Source: Nocardia sp. NBC_00508 (lineage in GTDB: Bacteria; Actinomycetota; Actinomycetes; Mycobacteriales; Mycobacteriaceae). From it: a stretch of DNA of 64,000 nucleotides. The DNA lies in the NCBI RefSeq assembly GCF_036346875.1, contig NZ_CP107852.1:2914001-2978000 (forward strand), given 5' to 3'. Made by a program: the position numbers and the translations under genes. The number at the start of each line of letters is the position of its first letter. The first letter of the stretch is position 1. This document shows, piece after piece, positions 9,459-17,777 of this stretch. The notes beneath the pieces were generated by a model, which was not told the DNA's origin, searched no databases, and saw only the letters and a list, made by a program, of their open reading frames with translations.

Positions 9459-10014
9459 TCGCGCGCAGCACGGCAGCGACCGACTGTTCGGCGAGTTCGT
9501 CCGATAGCGGCAGATGTCCGAACAGCGCACGGTAGTAGATCGGCGCGGCGACCGCGTCGAGCACGAAATCGAGGTCTATTCCCGGGTCGACCTCGCCGCG
9601 CGCGATAGCCGACCGCAGCGCGGTCGCCGTAGTGCGCCGCCGCGGTTCGAAAACGGTGGCCAGGAAGTGGGCACGCAGCCGCTCGTCTCCCGCCAGGTCG
9701 GCGACCAGCGCGGGCAGCACCCGGTGCAGGCAGGTATCGCGCAACGAGGCAACGAGATCACGCATGGCGAGGCCCAGATCGGCGCGAAGGTCGCCGGTGT
9801 CCGGGGTCGGATGCAGACCGAGTAGGTCGGCCACGACGTCCACCACCAAGTGGCGCTTCGACGGCCATCGGCGGTAGATCGCCGGGCGGTGCAGGCCCGC
9901 GCGGGCGGCGACCTGGCCGATGGACAGGTCGGCGTACCCGACCTCGTCGAGCAGCTCGCGCGCCGCGCTGAGCACCGCGGCGTCGATGCGATCGTCGCGG
10001 GTCCGTCCCGCCAT
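9448..10014 (-). CDS. TetR/AcrR family regulator coupled to a VOC-protein gene
   Basis: A 188-residue regulator with the helix-turn-helix IGQVAARAGLHRPAIYRRW at about residues 31-49. The start ATG at 10014 overlaps the stop of the upstream VOC gene as TGATG, so the two are translationally coupled. The probable operator is the palindrome at 10444-10470 in front of the VOC gene, making this a self-regulated two-gene operon. Its 3' end overlaps the convergent TPR gene. Confidence 0.88.
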   Translation of the reverse strand: MAGRTRDDRIDAAVLSAARELLDEVGYADLSIGQVAARAGLHRPAIYRRWPSKRHLVVDVVADLLGLHPTPDTGDLRADLGLAMRDLVASLRDTCLHRVLPALVADLAGDERLRAHFLATVFEPRRRTTATALRSAIARGEVDPGIDLDFVLDAVAAPIYYRALFGHLPLSDELAEQSVAAVLRAITR

Positions 10015-10435
10015 CAGAAGACCGGTCGCGGCATCAGCACCACCCGCCAGCCGTCCGGATCGGGAAACGTCAAGCCGCCGTTCGCCGCCCAGAACGGGTT
10101 CTCGGCAGGCACGGGTTCGACGCCGAATTCGCCGAGCCGCTGGGCCACGTCGTACATGTGGGTCTCGCCCTCGAAATAGAGGACGAGGAGATTCTCCGCG
10201 CTCGGCCATCGCCGGCACTGCCGTCCACGTGCGAGGTGAACTCCAGGTGATATCCGGTCCCTGGCAGTCCGAGCATCACGCCGTCGTAACCCGCGTGGTC
10301 GGCGAATCGGTAGAGCTCACGCAGGCCGAGACCGTCCACGTAGAAACGCACCACCTCGGCGAGCCGGTCGGTTGGTCGCGCGATCCGGACCTGCGCGACA
10401 CGCAACGAGTCCGGCCAGGCGTTGTCGATATCCAT
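10014..10435 (-). pseudogene. VOC (glyoxalase/bleomycin-resistance fold) protein, frameshifted
   Basis: The N-terminal half (from the ATG at 10435) reads VAQVRIARPTDRLAEVVRF and on to a TGYHLEFTSH strand; the C-terminal half (LLVLYFEGETHMYDVAQRL to PDPDGWRVVLMPRP) lies in another frame. Together they give a complete beta-alpha-beta-beta-beta VOC domain of about 140 residues. One base is missing near 10195-10215. This is either a recent inactivation or a sequencing error. Small VOC proteins include dioxygenases, glutathione or thiol transferases and drug-binding proteins, so the role is unknown. It is coupled to the TetR gene. Confidence 0.8.
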
Positions 10436-10443
10436 CACTGTAA

Positions 10444-10470
10444 CAATACAGTACGAATCGTACTGTATTG
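10444..10470. promoter_or_regulatory. Palindromic operator upstream of the VOC-TetR operon
   Basis: A perfect inverted repeat with 11-bp arms (CAATACAGTAC and GTACTGTATTG) around a 5-bp spacer, 9 bp upstream of the VOC start codon. The AT-rich palindrome stands out from its GC-rich surroundings and fits a TetR-dimer site. It probably overlaps the promoter. Confidence 0.8.
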
Positions 10471-10569
10471 AATCTACGATCGAGTCCCACTGAACAGGTG
10501 GAGGGCCGCCTCCGGTTCGATCGAACGCGAAGACGGCCCTCGTATGCACTGGGTCCGCCCAGTCGGCGC

Positions 10570-10837
10570 GGTCGGACGTAGGGGCGTCCTCAGCCTCGCG
10601 CACGGCCGCAGCGAAGGCGGAGGTACGCCCAATGGACACGGTCGGACGTAGTCCGTCCTCAGCCCCGCGCACGGCCGCAGCGAAGGCGAAGGTACGCCCA
10701 ATGGACACGGTCGGACGTAGTCCGTCTTCAGCCCCGCGCACGGCCGCAGCGAAGCCGGAGGTACGCCCAATGGACACGGTCGGACGTAGTCCGTCTTCAG
10801 CCCCGCGCATGGCCGGAGCGAAGGCGGAGGTACGCCT
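10570..10837. repeat. Four tandem copies of a 69/70-bp repeat
   Basis: The marker GGTCGGACGTA occurs at 10570, 10640, 10709 and 10778 (spacing 70, 69, 69). Copies two to four are nearly identical; the first is diverged and one base longer. A 69-bp period is 23 codons, so frames stay open through the array on both strands, for example an EDGLRPTVSIGRT motif on the minus strand. The array lies between the end of metE and the VOC operator. Confidence 0.9.
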
Positions 10838-10840
10838 ACC

Positions 10841-13147
10841 TCACTCGGCGGATTCGACGCGCCTGCGGATGCGGCGCGCCGCGGCGACCATATTGCGCAG
10901 CGACGGCTCGAGCTGCCAATAGTGTCGCGTCTTCAGGCCGCCGTCCGGATTGGCCCACAAGCGGTGCGGCGTCACGGCTTCCGCTGCCGCGGTGAGCAAT
11001 TCGTCCAGCTCGTCGATGTCCGGGATGCGCGCGGAGCGGCTCTCGTACACGCCGGGGCCGACGCCGTGACTGAGCCCGTGCCCGGAGGCGCAGTCCTCTT
11101 TCAGCGCCCGCAGCACCCACTCGATGGAGCGGGTCGCCACGATCGCGGTGACGTCGGCGTCGAGTTGCTCGATCGCCTCGACCACCTCGGCGCGGCCGGA
11201 ATAGCCGATGTGCGTGTGGATCTGGGTCTCGGCCTGCACACCGGAGGTCGCCAGCCGGAACGCGCCGACCGCCCAGCGCAGGTACTCCGCCCTGCCCTCC
11301 GGGCGCAGCGGCAGCATCTCCCGGATCGCGGGCTCGTCGACCTGGATGATCGAGATGCCCGCTTTCTCCAGATCCACCACCTCGTCGCGGATGGCCAGCG
11401 CCACCTGGTCGGCGGTCTCGTGCAGCGGCTGGTCCTGCCGGACGAACGAACGGGCGAGCATGGTGACCGGCCCGGTCACCATGCCCTTGACCGGCTTGTC
11501 GGTGAGCGATTGCGCGTAGCTGATCCACTCCACCGACATCGGCTCCGGCCGCGACACGTCACCGTAGAGGATGGGCGGTCGCACGCAACGGGATCCGTAC
11601 ACCTGCACCCAGCCGAAGTGGGTGGTCGCGAAGCCGTCGAGCAGCTCGGCGAAGTACTGGATCATGTCGTTGCGCTCGTGCTCGCCGTGCACAAGCACGT
11701 CCAGGCCGATGTCCTCCTGCAGCCGGATCGTCGCCTCGATCTCGGCCTCGATCCGCTTGCGGTACTCCGCGTAGGACAACCGCCCCTCACCGAGTTCGTA
11801 GCGCGCCTGGCGGATTCGCGTGGTCTGCGGGAAGGACCCGAGCGTGGTGGCAGGCACCGGCGGCAGGTTCAGCTTCTGCTGCTGCGCTTCCCTGCGGACC
11901 TCGTAGGACTCGCGCGAGCGCATGTCCGGCGTGACCGCGTACACCCGTTGCCGCACCGCGTGCTTCTGCTTGAAGTGCACCTCGGTCGGCCGCTTGCGCC
12001 ACTTCTCCGACGGACCCTCGGTGAGCGCCTTGGCGAGCGAAACCACTTCGCCGACCTTCTGTTTCGCGAACGCGAGCCGGTCGGCGACATTGCCGTCGAT
12101 GTCGTACTCGATGAGCAAGTCGTATGGCACGTGCAGCAGCGTGGTCCCGGTCGAGACGACCAGGTCCGGACACACCTGAGCGAGCTCGTTGAGGTACTCC
12201 AGGGTCACGTAGCGGTCGGCGCGCCACACGTTGCGGCCGCTGATCACGCCGGCGTACAGGCGCTTGCGCCGGATGCCGGGCACCTTCGCCAGATCCTCCG
12301 GACGGATCCGATGACTCGCCAGGTCGAGGCCGATGGCCTCGACGCCGGTGGCGGCCAGGATGGTCAGCGCCGCACCGAAATCGCCGTACTGCCCGGTGAC
12401 CAGGATGCGCGGGCGCAGCGGCGCTTTGGACAGCCGCTGGTAGGCGGTCTCGAAAGCGGCCAGCTCGGCGGGCGTGCGCTCGCTGGTGAACGCGGGCTCG
12501 TCCAGCTGCACACACGTAGAGCCGCGCTTGGCGAGGATTTCGAACAGCTCCTCGTAGACCGGCAGCAGCTTGTCCAGCAGGCTCAGGATGTCGAATCCGC
12601 CAGGCTCACCGGGGATGTGCCCGGCCTTGGACAACAGCAGCAGCGACACCGGGCCGATGACGACGGGCCGCAGTTCGATGTCTCGAAGCTTCGCCCGGTC
12701 GAATTCGTCGAGCAGGGCCTCGGGGTGCAGCGAGAACTCGGTGTCGGCGTCCAGTTCCGGCTGGCGGTAGTGGTAGTTCGTGCCGAAGAACCGGACCAGC
12801 TCCAGCGGTGGAAGGTCCGGGCGGCCGCGCGCCATCAGGAAGTAGAAATCCAGTGGGTGCATACCCTCCCGGTACGGCTCGAACCGCTTGGGCATGGCGC
12901 CGAAGAGCAGCGCGTTGTCCAGCACATGGTCGTAGAACGAGAAGGTATTTCCGGGGACCTGGGTCAGGCCGGTGGCGGCCAGCTCGTTGAACTGGGTCTC
13001 CTGGATATCGCGCCCGACCGCCAGCAGTTCGTCGCGGTCGATCCCACCGTGCCAGTAGGACTCCAGCGCCCGCTTGAGCTCGCGATGCGGCCCGATCCTG
13101 GGATAACCGAGAATGCTCGACCCGTAGCCGTCGATCACGTTCACCAT
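10841..13147 (-). CDS. Cobalamin-independent methionine synthase (MetE) homologue lacking zinc ligands
   Basis: A 768-residue protein collinear with MetE over both barrels. MetE transfers a methyl group from methyltetrahydrofolate polyglutamate to homocysteine, activated by a zinc held by His, Cys, Glu and Cys. Conserved blocks are present (VHGEHERND, QSLTDKPVKGMVTGPVTM, QVDEPAIRE, GPGVY). The zinc site is altered: canonical IHTHxCY reads IHTHIGYSG (His646 kept, Cys to Gly648), the IE of the next strand is IV (Glu to Val670), and NPDCGLKTR is NPDGGLKTR (Cys to Gly736). The catalytic His of the IHSP loop is Arg (ESRSARIP). It may be inactive in methionine synthesis or have another role. No cobalamin riboswitch was seen upstream. 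Confidence 0.9.
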   Translation of the reverse strand: MVNVIDGYGSSILGYPRIGPHRELKRALESYWHGGIDRDELLAVGRDIQETQFNELAATGLTQVPGNTFSFYDHVLDNALLFGAMPKRFEPYREGMHPLDFYFLMARGRPDLPPLELVRFFGTNYHYRQPELDADTEFSLHPEALLDEFDRAKLRDIELRPVVIGPVSLLLLSKAGHIPGEPGGFDILSLLDKLLPVYEELFEILAKRGSTCVQLDEPAFTSERTPAELAAFETAYQRLSKAPLRPRILVTGQYGDFGAALTILAATGVEAIGLDLASHRIRPEDLAKVPGIRRKRLYAGVISGRNVWRADRYVTLEYLNELAQVCPDLVVSTGTTLLHVPYDLLIEYDIDGNVADRLAFAKQKVGEVVSLAKALTEGPSEKWRKRPTEVHFKQKHAVRQRVYAVTPDMRSRESYEVRREAQQQKLNLPPVPATTLGSFPQTTRIRQARYELGEGRLSYAEYRKRIEAEIEATIRLQEDIGLDVLVHGEHERNDMIQYFAELLDGFATTHFGWVQVYGSRCVRPPILYGDVSRPEPMSVEWISYAQSLTDKPVKGMVTGPVTMLARSFVRQDQPLHETADQVALAIRDEVVDLEKAGISIIQVDEPAIREMLPLRPEGRAEYLRWAVGAFRLATSGVQAETQIHTHIGYSGRAEVVEAIEQLDADVTAIVATRSIEWVLRALKEDCASGHGLSHGVGPGVYESRSARIPDIDELDELLTAAAEAVTPHRLWANPDGGLKTRHYWQLEPSLRNMVAAARRIRRRVESAE

Positions 13148-13173
13148 GAGCGGGAAATCCCCTTTCAGTGTCT

Positions 13174-13312
13174 GATTTGCAGCGCCTGTGGCGCTGCGTG
13201 TTCGCGGCCCCTCTTCGGCTCGTGTCCGAGCGAGCGAGACTCGCGCCTACGGCGCATGCGCTTCGCTCACTCGGACACGAGCCGGGCCGCGAACGGTGCT
13301 CGTAAGACTCGC
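13174..13312. repeat. Large imperfect palindromic element, copy 1
   Basis: The element starts with a small hairpin (GCAGCGCC-TGT-GGCGCTGC) followed by a long hairpin whose outer arms are GTTCGCGGCCC and GGGCCGCGAAC and whose inner arms are CTCGTGTCCGAG and CTCGGACACGAG. A second copy at 14484-14622 has the same plan with compensating base changes. It lies between the end of fadB2 and the MetE start and may form an RNA structure at the gene junction. Confidence 0.9.
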
Positions 13313-13415
13313 ACCCGACAGGGCTGGGAGGGAAGGATCAGGCGGTCGGAGTCCGGCGGTCGCCGTCGCCCGCACTCTCACGTTCGACGAAGGTCCTCCC
13401 GGCATGGTCGAGAAC

Positions 13416-14288
13416 CTAGCGGTTGTTGTATTGGTAGAAGCCCGCTCCGGTCTTTTTGCCCATCAGTCCCGCCTCGACCATACGCATGAGCAGCGGCGGG
13501 GCCGAGTACAGCGGCTCCTTGAACTCCGAGTACATCGAGTCGGCGATGGACTTCACGGTGTCCAGGCCGACCAGGTCGGTCAGCGCCAGCGGGCCCATCG
13601 GGTGCGCGCAGCCGAGCACCATGGCCTTGTCGACGTCTTCCTTGGTGGCGAAACCGGATTCCACCATGCGGATGGCCGACAGGAGGTACGGCACCAGCAG
13701 CGCGTTGACCACGAAGCCGGAGCGGTCGGCCGAGCGGACCACCTGCTTGCCGAGCACTTCGCCGGCGAAGGCCTCGGCCCGGGTGGAGACCGACTCGCTG
13801 GTCTTGAGCGTGGTGACCAGCTCGACCAGCGGCAGCACCGGGACAGGGTTGAAGAAGTGCATGCCGACCACGCGCTCGGGGTTCGCCGTGGCGACCGCGA
13901 TCTTCATGATCGGGATGGAGGAGGTGTTGGAGGCCAGCACCGCCGACGGGTCGGTGACGACCTTGTCGAGTTCGGCGAAGATGCTCGTCTTCACCTTCTC
14001 GTCCTCGAGCACCGCCTCGACCACCAGCTGGCGGTCGGCGAAGTCGCCGAGGTCGGAGGTGAAGCGCAGCCGCCATGCGGCCTGTTCGCGCTCGCGCTCG
14101 GTGATCTTGCCGCTGCTCACGCCACGATCGAGCGACCGCAGGATCCGCGCGCGGCCCGCGGCAGCTAGTTCCCGGGTCTGCTCGTACACCAGCACGTCGA
14201 TGTGCGCGCGTGCACACACCTCCGCGATTCCTGCGCCCATTTGTCCGGCGCCGATGACACCGACGCGTTGGATCTTTTCGCTGCTCAC
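13416..14288 (-). CDS. fadB2: 3-hydroxybutyryl-CoA dehydrogenase
   Basis: A 290-residue dehydrogenase oxidising (S)-3-hydroxyacyl-CoA, chiefly hydroxybutyryl-CoA, with NAD(P). The N-terminal Rossmann motif is VGVIGAGQMGAGIAEV, the catalytic histidine lies in VVGMHFFNPVPVLPLVE, and the C-terminal helical domain (DFVGL-like TDLVGLDTVKSI) is complete. It lies downstream of aceA on the same strand, the arrangement of icl1-fadB2 in Mycobacterium tuberculosis, linking short-chain fatty acid oxidation to the glyoxylate shunt. A palindromic element and a hairpin separate it from aceA. Confidence 0.93.
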   Translation of the reverse strand: MSSEKIQRVGVIGAGQMGAGIAEVCARAHIDVLVYEQTRELAAAGRARILRSLDRGVSSGKITEREREQAAWRLRFTSDLGDFADRQLVVEAVLEDEKVKTSIFAELDKVVTDPSAVLASNTSSIPIMKIAVATANPERVVGMHFFNPVPVLPLVELVTTLKTSESVSTRAEAFAGEVLGKQVVRSADRSGFVVNALLVPYLLSAIRMVESGFATKEDVDKAMVLGCAHPMGPLALTDLVGLDTVKSIADSMYSEFKEPLYSAPPLLMRMVEAGLMGKKTGAGFYQYNNR

Positions 14289-14387
14289 GTCCCGCTCCTG
14301 CTGGGTTGTCTGGCTCTGGGGTGGCTGGTCTGCGAAGGTGTCGCTCCGGTGTGAGCGAGCCCCTTCGATGGTCCAAGGTATAGGGAT

Positions 14388-14421
14388 GCCCTCCCCGCCG
14401 GGGCTGTTCAGCGGGGAGGGC
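14388..14421 (-). terminator. Strong GC hairpin between aceA and fadB2
   Basis: Inverted repeat with 11-bp arms GCCCTCCCCGC and GCGGGGAGGGC and a 12-base loop. There is no run of T after it, so it is not a canonical intrinsic terminator, but it could end aceA transcription or stabilise its 3' end. It lies in the leader of fadB2. Confidence 0.5.
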
Positions 14422-14483
14422 AGTACACCCCTACCGGAGTAGAGGATTGTCGGTATTCACGTCGGGAAAACCTCACTGTGTTC

Positions 14484-14622
14484 GATTTGCAGCGCCTGCG
14501 GCGCTGCGTGTTCGCGGCCCCGGGAAGGTCTCGCGTCCGAGCGACCGAGGCTTGCGCCTACGGCGCATGCGCTTCGGTCACTCGGACGCGAGACGGGCCG
14601 CGAACGGCGCTCGATAGCCTCG
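14484..14622. repeat. Large imperfect palindromic element, copy 2
   Basis: Same plan and length as the element at 13174-13312: small hairpin (GCAGCGCC-TGC-GGCGCTGC), outer arms GTTCGCGGCCC/GGGCCGCGAAC, inner arms CTCGCGTCCGAG/CTCGGACGCGAG. Relative to copy 1 the changes T to C and A to G, and G to C and C to G (GCGAGCGAG/CTTCGCTC versus GCGACCGAG/CTTCGGTC), are paired. It lies 64 bp past the aceA stop. Confidence 0.9.
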
Positions 14623-14685
14623 CGCGTTGTGGCTGAGTCAGCCACGACGCTCCCTGCTTTCGATCGCATGAGGTGCTCGCCCAGC

Positions 14686-15975
14686 TCAGTGGAACTGGCC
14701 CTCTTCGGTGGAGCCCTTGAGGGCGGCCGTCGAGGTGTTCGGGTCCACGGTGGTGGCGATGGTGTCGAAGTAGCCGGCGCCGACCTCACGCTGGTGCTTG
14801 ATGGCGGTGAAGCCACGCTCGGCGGCGGCCTTGAACTCGCGCTCCTGCAGGTCGACGAAGGCGGTCATGCCCTCGCGGGCGTAGCCGTAGGCCAGGTCGA
14901 ACATGCCGTAGTTGAGCGAGTGGAAGCCGGCCAGGGTGATGAACTGGAACTTGAAGCCCATCGCGCCGAGCTCACGCTGGAACTTCGCGATGGTCGCGTC
15001 GTCCAGGTGGGCCTTCCAGTTGAAGGACGGCGAGCAGTTGTAGGCCAGCAGCTGGTCCGGGAACTCGCCACGGACGGCCTCGGCGAACTTGCGCGCGACC
15101 TCGAGGTCCGGCACGCCGGTCTCCATCCAGATGAGGTCGGAGTAGGGGGCGTAGGCCTTGGCACGCGCGATGCAGGGCTCGATGCCGTTCTTCACACCGA
15201 AGAAGCCCTCGGGGGTGCGGGTGCCGTCCAGGAACTCACGGTCGCGCTCGTCCACGTCCGAGGTGATCAGGGTGGCGGCCTCGGCGTCGGTGCGGGCGAT
15301 GATCACCGACGGGACGTCGGCGACGTCGGCGGCCAGACGCGCGGAGGTCAAGGTGCGGATGTGCTGCTGGGTCGGGATCAGCACCTTGCCGCCCAGGTGG
15401 CCGCACTTCTTCTCGGAAGCGAGCTGGTCCTCCCAGTGCACGCCCGCGGCGCCGGCCTGGATCATGGCCTTCTGCAGCTCGTAGGCGTTCAGCGCGCCAC
15501 CGAAGCCCGCCTCGGCGTCGGCCACGATCGGGGCCAGCCAGTTGGACACGGTGGTGTCGCCCTCGACCTTGGCGATCTCGTCGGCGCGCAGCAGCGCGTT
15601 GTTGATGCGGCGGACCACGGCCGGAACCGAGTTGGCCGGGTACAGCGACTGGTCGGGGTAGGTGTGGCCGGACAGGTTCGCGTCACCGGCGACCTGCCAA
15701 CCCGACAGGTAGATGGCCTTCAGGCCGGCGCGGACCTGCTGGACCGCCATGTTGCCGGTGAGGGCGCCGAGGGAGTTGATGTAGTCCTCGTTGTTGACGA
15801 GATCCCACAGGATCTCCGAACCACGACGAGCGAGGGTGGCCTCCTCGACGACGGTGCCCTGGAGCTTCGACACCTGCTCCGCGGTGTAGTTACGGGTGAC
15901 GCCCTTCCAGCGCGGGTTGGTGTCCCAATCCTTCTGGATTTCCGCAGCGGTCTTCGGGGTGCCGGCAGTCGACAT
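14686..15975 (-). CDS. aceA: Isocitrate lyase
   Basis: A 429-residue ICL1-type enzyme that cleaves isocitrate to succinate and glyoxylate, the entry to the glyoxylate shunt needed for growth on acetate and fatty acids. The catalytic loop KKCGHLGGK and the substrate-binding NCSPSFNW motif are intact, and the length matches the mycobacterial enzyme. The ATG at 15975 has GGAAGTGGAG upstream and gives the canonical [14 protein letters not shown] start; an upstream in-frame ATG does not. RamB-like motifs lie about 190-220 bp upstream, and a RamB-family gene is present at 60219-61625. Confidence 0.97.
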   Translation of the reverse strand: MSTAGTPKTAAEIQKDWDTNPRWKGVTRNYTAEQVSKLQGTVVEEATLARRGSEILWDLVNNEDYINSLGALTGNMAVQQVRAGLKAIYLSGWQVAGDANLSGHTYPDQSLYPANSVPAVVRRINNALLRADEIAKVEGDTTVSNWLAPIVADAEAGFGGALNAYELQKAMIQAGAAGVHWEDQLASEKKCGHLGGKVLIPTQQHIRTLTSARLAADVADVPSVIIARTDAEAATLITSDVDERDREFLDGTRTPEGFFGVKNGIEPCIARAKAYAPYSDLIWMETGVPDLEVARKFAEAVRGEFPDQLLAYNCSPSFNWKAHLDDATIAKFQRELGAMGFKFQFITLAGFHSLNYGMFDLAYGYAREGMTAFVDLQEREFKAAAERGFTAIKHQREVGAGYFDTIATTVDPNTSTAALKGSTEEGQFH

Positions 15976-16165
15976 CTGTGACTCCACTTCCTCGTTCGGT
16001 CGATGCCCAACGGTCGAGCTGGCAACAACTCGAACTGCTGGAGCGGCAATTTGCAGGCTTGCTAGGGCCTTGGGGTGTACTTCCACACGATGGCACACGA
16101 AGAAATAGCCGTCTACCTGTCACTAATGTGAATCTGAGCTAGGTTTGGGGGCCCTTTTGCTAACT

Positions 16166-16196
16166 CTGCAAAATTTGCCATTGAATTGCAAAGGCG
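16166..16196. promoter_or_regulatory. Candidate RamB-type operators upstream of aceA
   Basis: Two AT-rich motifs, GCAAAATTTGCCA (16168-16180) and GAATTGCAAAGG (16183-16194), resemble the RamB consensus of corynebacteria and mycobacteria (AA/GA/GTTTGCA/TAA and its complement). They sit in the only AT-rich part of the aceA upstream region. Assignment rests on motif similarity and family knowledge; binding is inferred. Confidence 0.5.
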
Positions 16197-16473
16197 AAAT
16201 CTACCAGCCGGTAGCCCTGACATGCGGTTTTAGCGTAACGCTCGTACTGTTAGCGGACCGCCAGCGGGCCACCCGTGCCACGTCCGCCCATTCCCGGCTG
16301 TGAGCACCTTCACAACTTCGCTGTGGTGTGCACCACGCGCGGGCGCGACAGGGATCGCGGGGTACCAGCCGACATATCCGCTCATGCCGAGCAGGAGCGT
16401 GAACGCACGCGTACCGAGACCCACGCTCGGCTGCGCAGCTCTACACGCGTGCGGTAGTCGGATGTGCCGCCTC

Positions 16474-16821
16474 TTAGTCAGGACTTCCCCAGAGGCGATG
16501 CTGTCGCGCCGAGTCAGGGGTGATGCGTCCAGCCGCGACCAATGCCTCGAACGCAGCGCGCTTACGCGCACAGTCGTGTTCCCGATGCAACTGCATCGCG
16601 CGATGGGCATCAGCGAGCGTGAGCGGTTGATCCGGTCGATCGCACGTCCACGCCTTCGGCCACACCACCGGGCGCAACAAGCAACGCCCTCGGCCGGGCT
16701 TACTGGCGGGGCCGGGGCCACGCGGCCGACCGACCGGCCACACACACGCCACCCCGACCATGGCGAACACACCACCCCCGACCACGGCGAGAACGCTCTC
16801 CACCCTGTGCCACGCGCCCAC
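16474..16821 (-). CDS. Small membrane-associated hypothetical protein
   Basis: A 115-residue protein starting at GTG (16821) with AAAGGCGAG upstream. Residues 9-29 form one hydrophobic segment; the C-terminal 50 residues are a conserved-looking helical stretch (LADAHRAMQLHREHDCARKR and AFEALVAAGRITPDS). It is the last of three minus-strand genes divergent from the DUF5753 regulator. No function is recognised. Confidence 0.6.
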   Translation of the reverse strand: MGAWHRVESVLAVVGGGVFAMVGVACVWPVGRPRGPGPASKPGRGRCLLRPVVWPKAWTCDRPDQPLTLADAHRAMQLHREHDCARKRAAFEALVAAGRITPDSARQHRLWGSPD

Positions 16822-16848
16822 GGCCGCTCGCCTTTCGCAGCGCAGCCG

Positions 16849-17174
16849 TTACCCGGGTTGGTCGCCGGTAGCGCTAGCCTCGCGAGCCCGTCGAGGACTT
16901 GCTGGAAGGTCATGACGTCCGGGATCCCGTCGCGGGGATGCCCGAGCTCGGCGGCGTCGATGGGGAAAGCAATACCGCGACTGTGAGCACGTTCTCGCGG
17001 GCTCAACTCCTGCGGCACGATCCGGCCACGACGCACCAGCGTGTAGTAAGCGACCCACTTCCACGCACACTGCTCGATGCGGCACGCACGGTGGAGCCGC
17101 ATCTGCCGGTGTGCCAACTTGACCTCGGCCGAACCGCAGATCCTCGGCGGAGTGACGATCGTATCTTCGTTCAT
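16849..17174 (-). CDS. Hypothetical protein, 3' end uncertain
   Basis: The ATG at 17174 overlaps the previous gene's stop as TGATG. About 105 codons look coding (LAHRQMRLHRACRIEQCAW, VMTFQQVLDGLARLAL); after that the frame runs on to 16230 with low-complexity sequence across the next gene, which is implausible. A TAA at 16849 in the neighbouring frame may be the ancestral stop, implying a frameshift near the end. It is rich in Cys and Arg at the start; no family is recognised. Confidence 0.45.
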
Positions 17175-17557
17175 CACGCGACCCCTGCCTCCGCGCCCGG
17201 CTTGGGCTGCGCTGAACGCGTCCAAGTGCCCTGCGGGCAAACGGTTTCCAGATCGAATCCCGCATCGCAGACCAATGCGGGCTGGTTGTCCACATGCCCA
17301 AGATCGAAAACAACGATCACCTCGACCTCGAGCCCAGCGGCGATGCTGAGTACATTCCGGATCGGATCGCCAACGTCGGCCGGTGGCCGCACGGTGTAGA
17401 GGTGCTGGTAGCCGAGCGTGAGAGCGTGCCGCTGCACCTCGGCGGCATGGCGTGGCGTGTCCGGACCCGACACTTCACTACGAACGAACGCAATGGCTTT
17501 TGTCTTGTTCTTCAATGGGTTTGGCGGTGGCGAAGCAATGGCGCGCGTGTCTGTCAT
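17174..17557 (-). CDS. Hypothetical protein, possible resolvase-N-like fold
   Basis: A 127-residue protein starting at ATG 17557 behind GGGGGAACC. Its pattern (AFVRSEVSG, RHAAEVQRHALTLGYQHLY, VEVIVVFDLGHVD) resembles the N-terminal domain of serine recombinases, but no catalytic serine in the usual position is obvious, and the length is too short for a recombinase. It is first in a coupled three-gene set divergent from the DUF5753 regulator. The fold suggestion is weak inference. Confidence 0.55.
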   Translation of the reverse strand: MTDTRAIASPPPNPLKNKTKAIAFVRSEVSGPDTPRHAAEVQRHALTLGYQHLYTVRPPADVGDPIRNVLSIAAGLEVEVIVVFDLGHVDNQPALVCDAGFDLETVCPQGTWTRSAQPKPGAEAGVA

Positions 17558-17669
17558 GGTTCCCCCAGAACCTGGTCGATGTGCTGGCTTCATGAGCGTC
17601 CGGAGCGTTGCCGCGTGGTGCTGCACCCTCGGCAGCTCCTCTCCAGGCGCATGATCCAGCTCACACCTG

Positions 17670-17691
17670 TGCGATCAAATCCACAATCGCA
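17670..17691. promoter_or_regulatory. Inverted repeat in the divergent promoter region
   Basis: TGCGAT and ATCGCA flank a 10-bp AT-rich spacer between two divergent transcription units. It is a plausible binding site for the helix-turn-helix protein encoded at 17778-18662. Confidence 0.4.
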
Positions 17692-17704
17692 AGATACAAA
17701 ATAA

Positions 17705-17733
17705 TTGACTGTGAAAAAACGTACTACTATGGC
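17705..17733 (+). promoter_or_regulatory. Candidate promoter for the DUF5753 regulator
   Basis: A TTGACT -35-like hexamer at 17705-17710 is followed after 17 bp by TATGGC. The region is unusually AT-rich for this genome. AAGGAGG at 17763-17769 is the ribosome binding site of the following ATG. Confidence 0.4.
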
Positions 17734-17777
17734 GCGAGATTGGAATCTTCCCCTGGTCAAGGCAAGGAGGACATCCC

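Noticed and set aside
13148..13415. Cobalamin riboswitch upstream of the MetE homologue
   Set aside because: Expected for many actinobacterial metE genes, but I found no B12-box-like sequence; the space is filled by the palindromic element.
10922..13489. 855-codon plus-strand frame antisense to metE
   Set aside because: Composition (Arg, Gln, Leu, Val, His-rich) is typical of the reverse strand of a high-GC gene; no domain and fully overlaps the MetE homologue.
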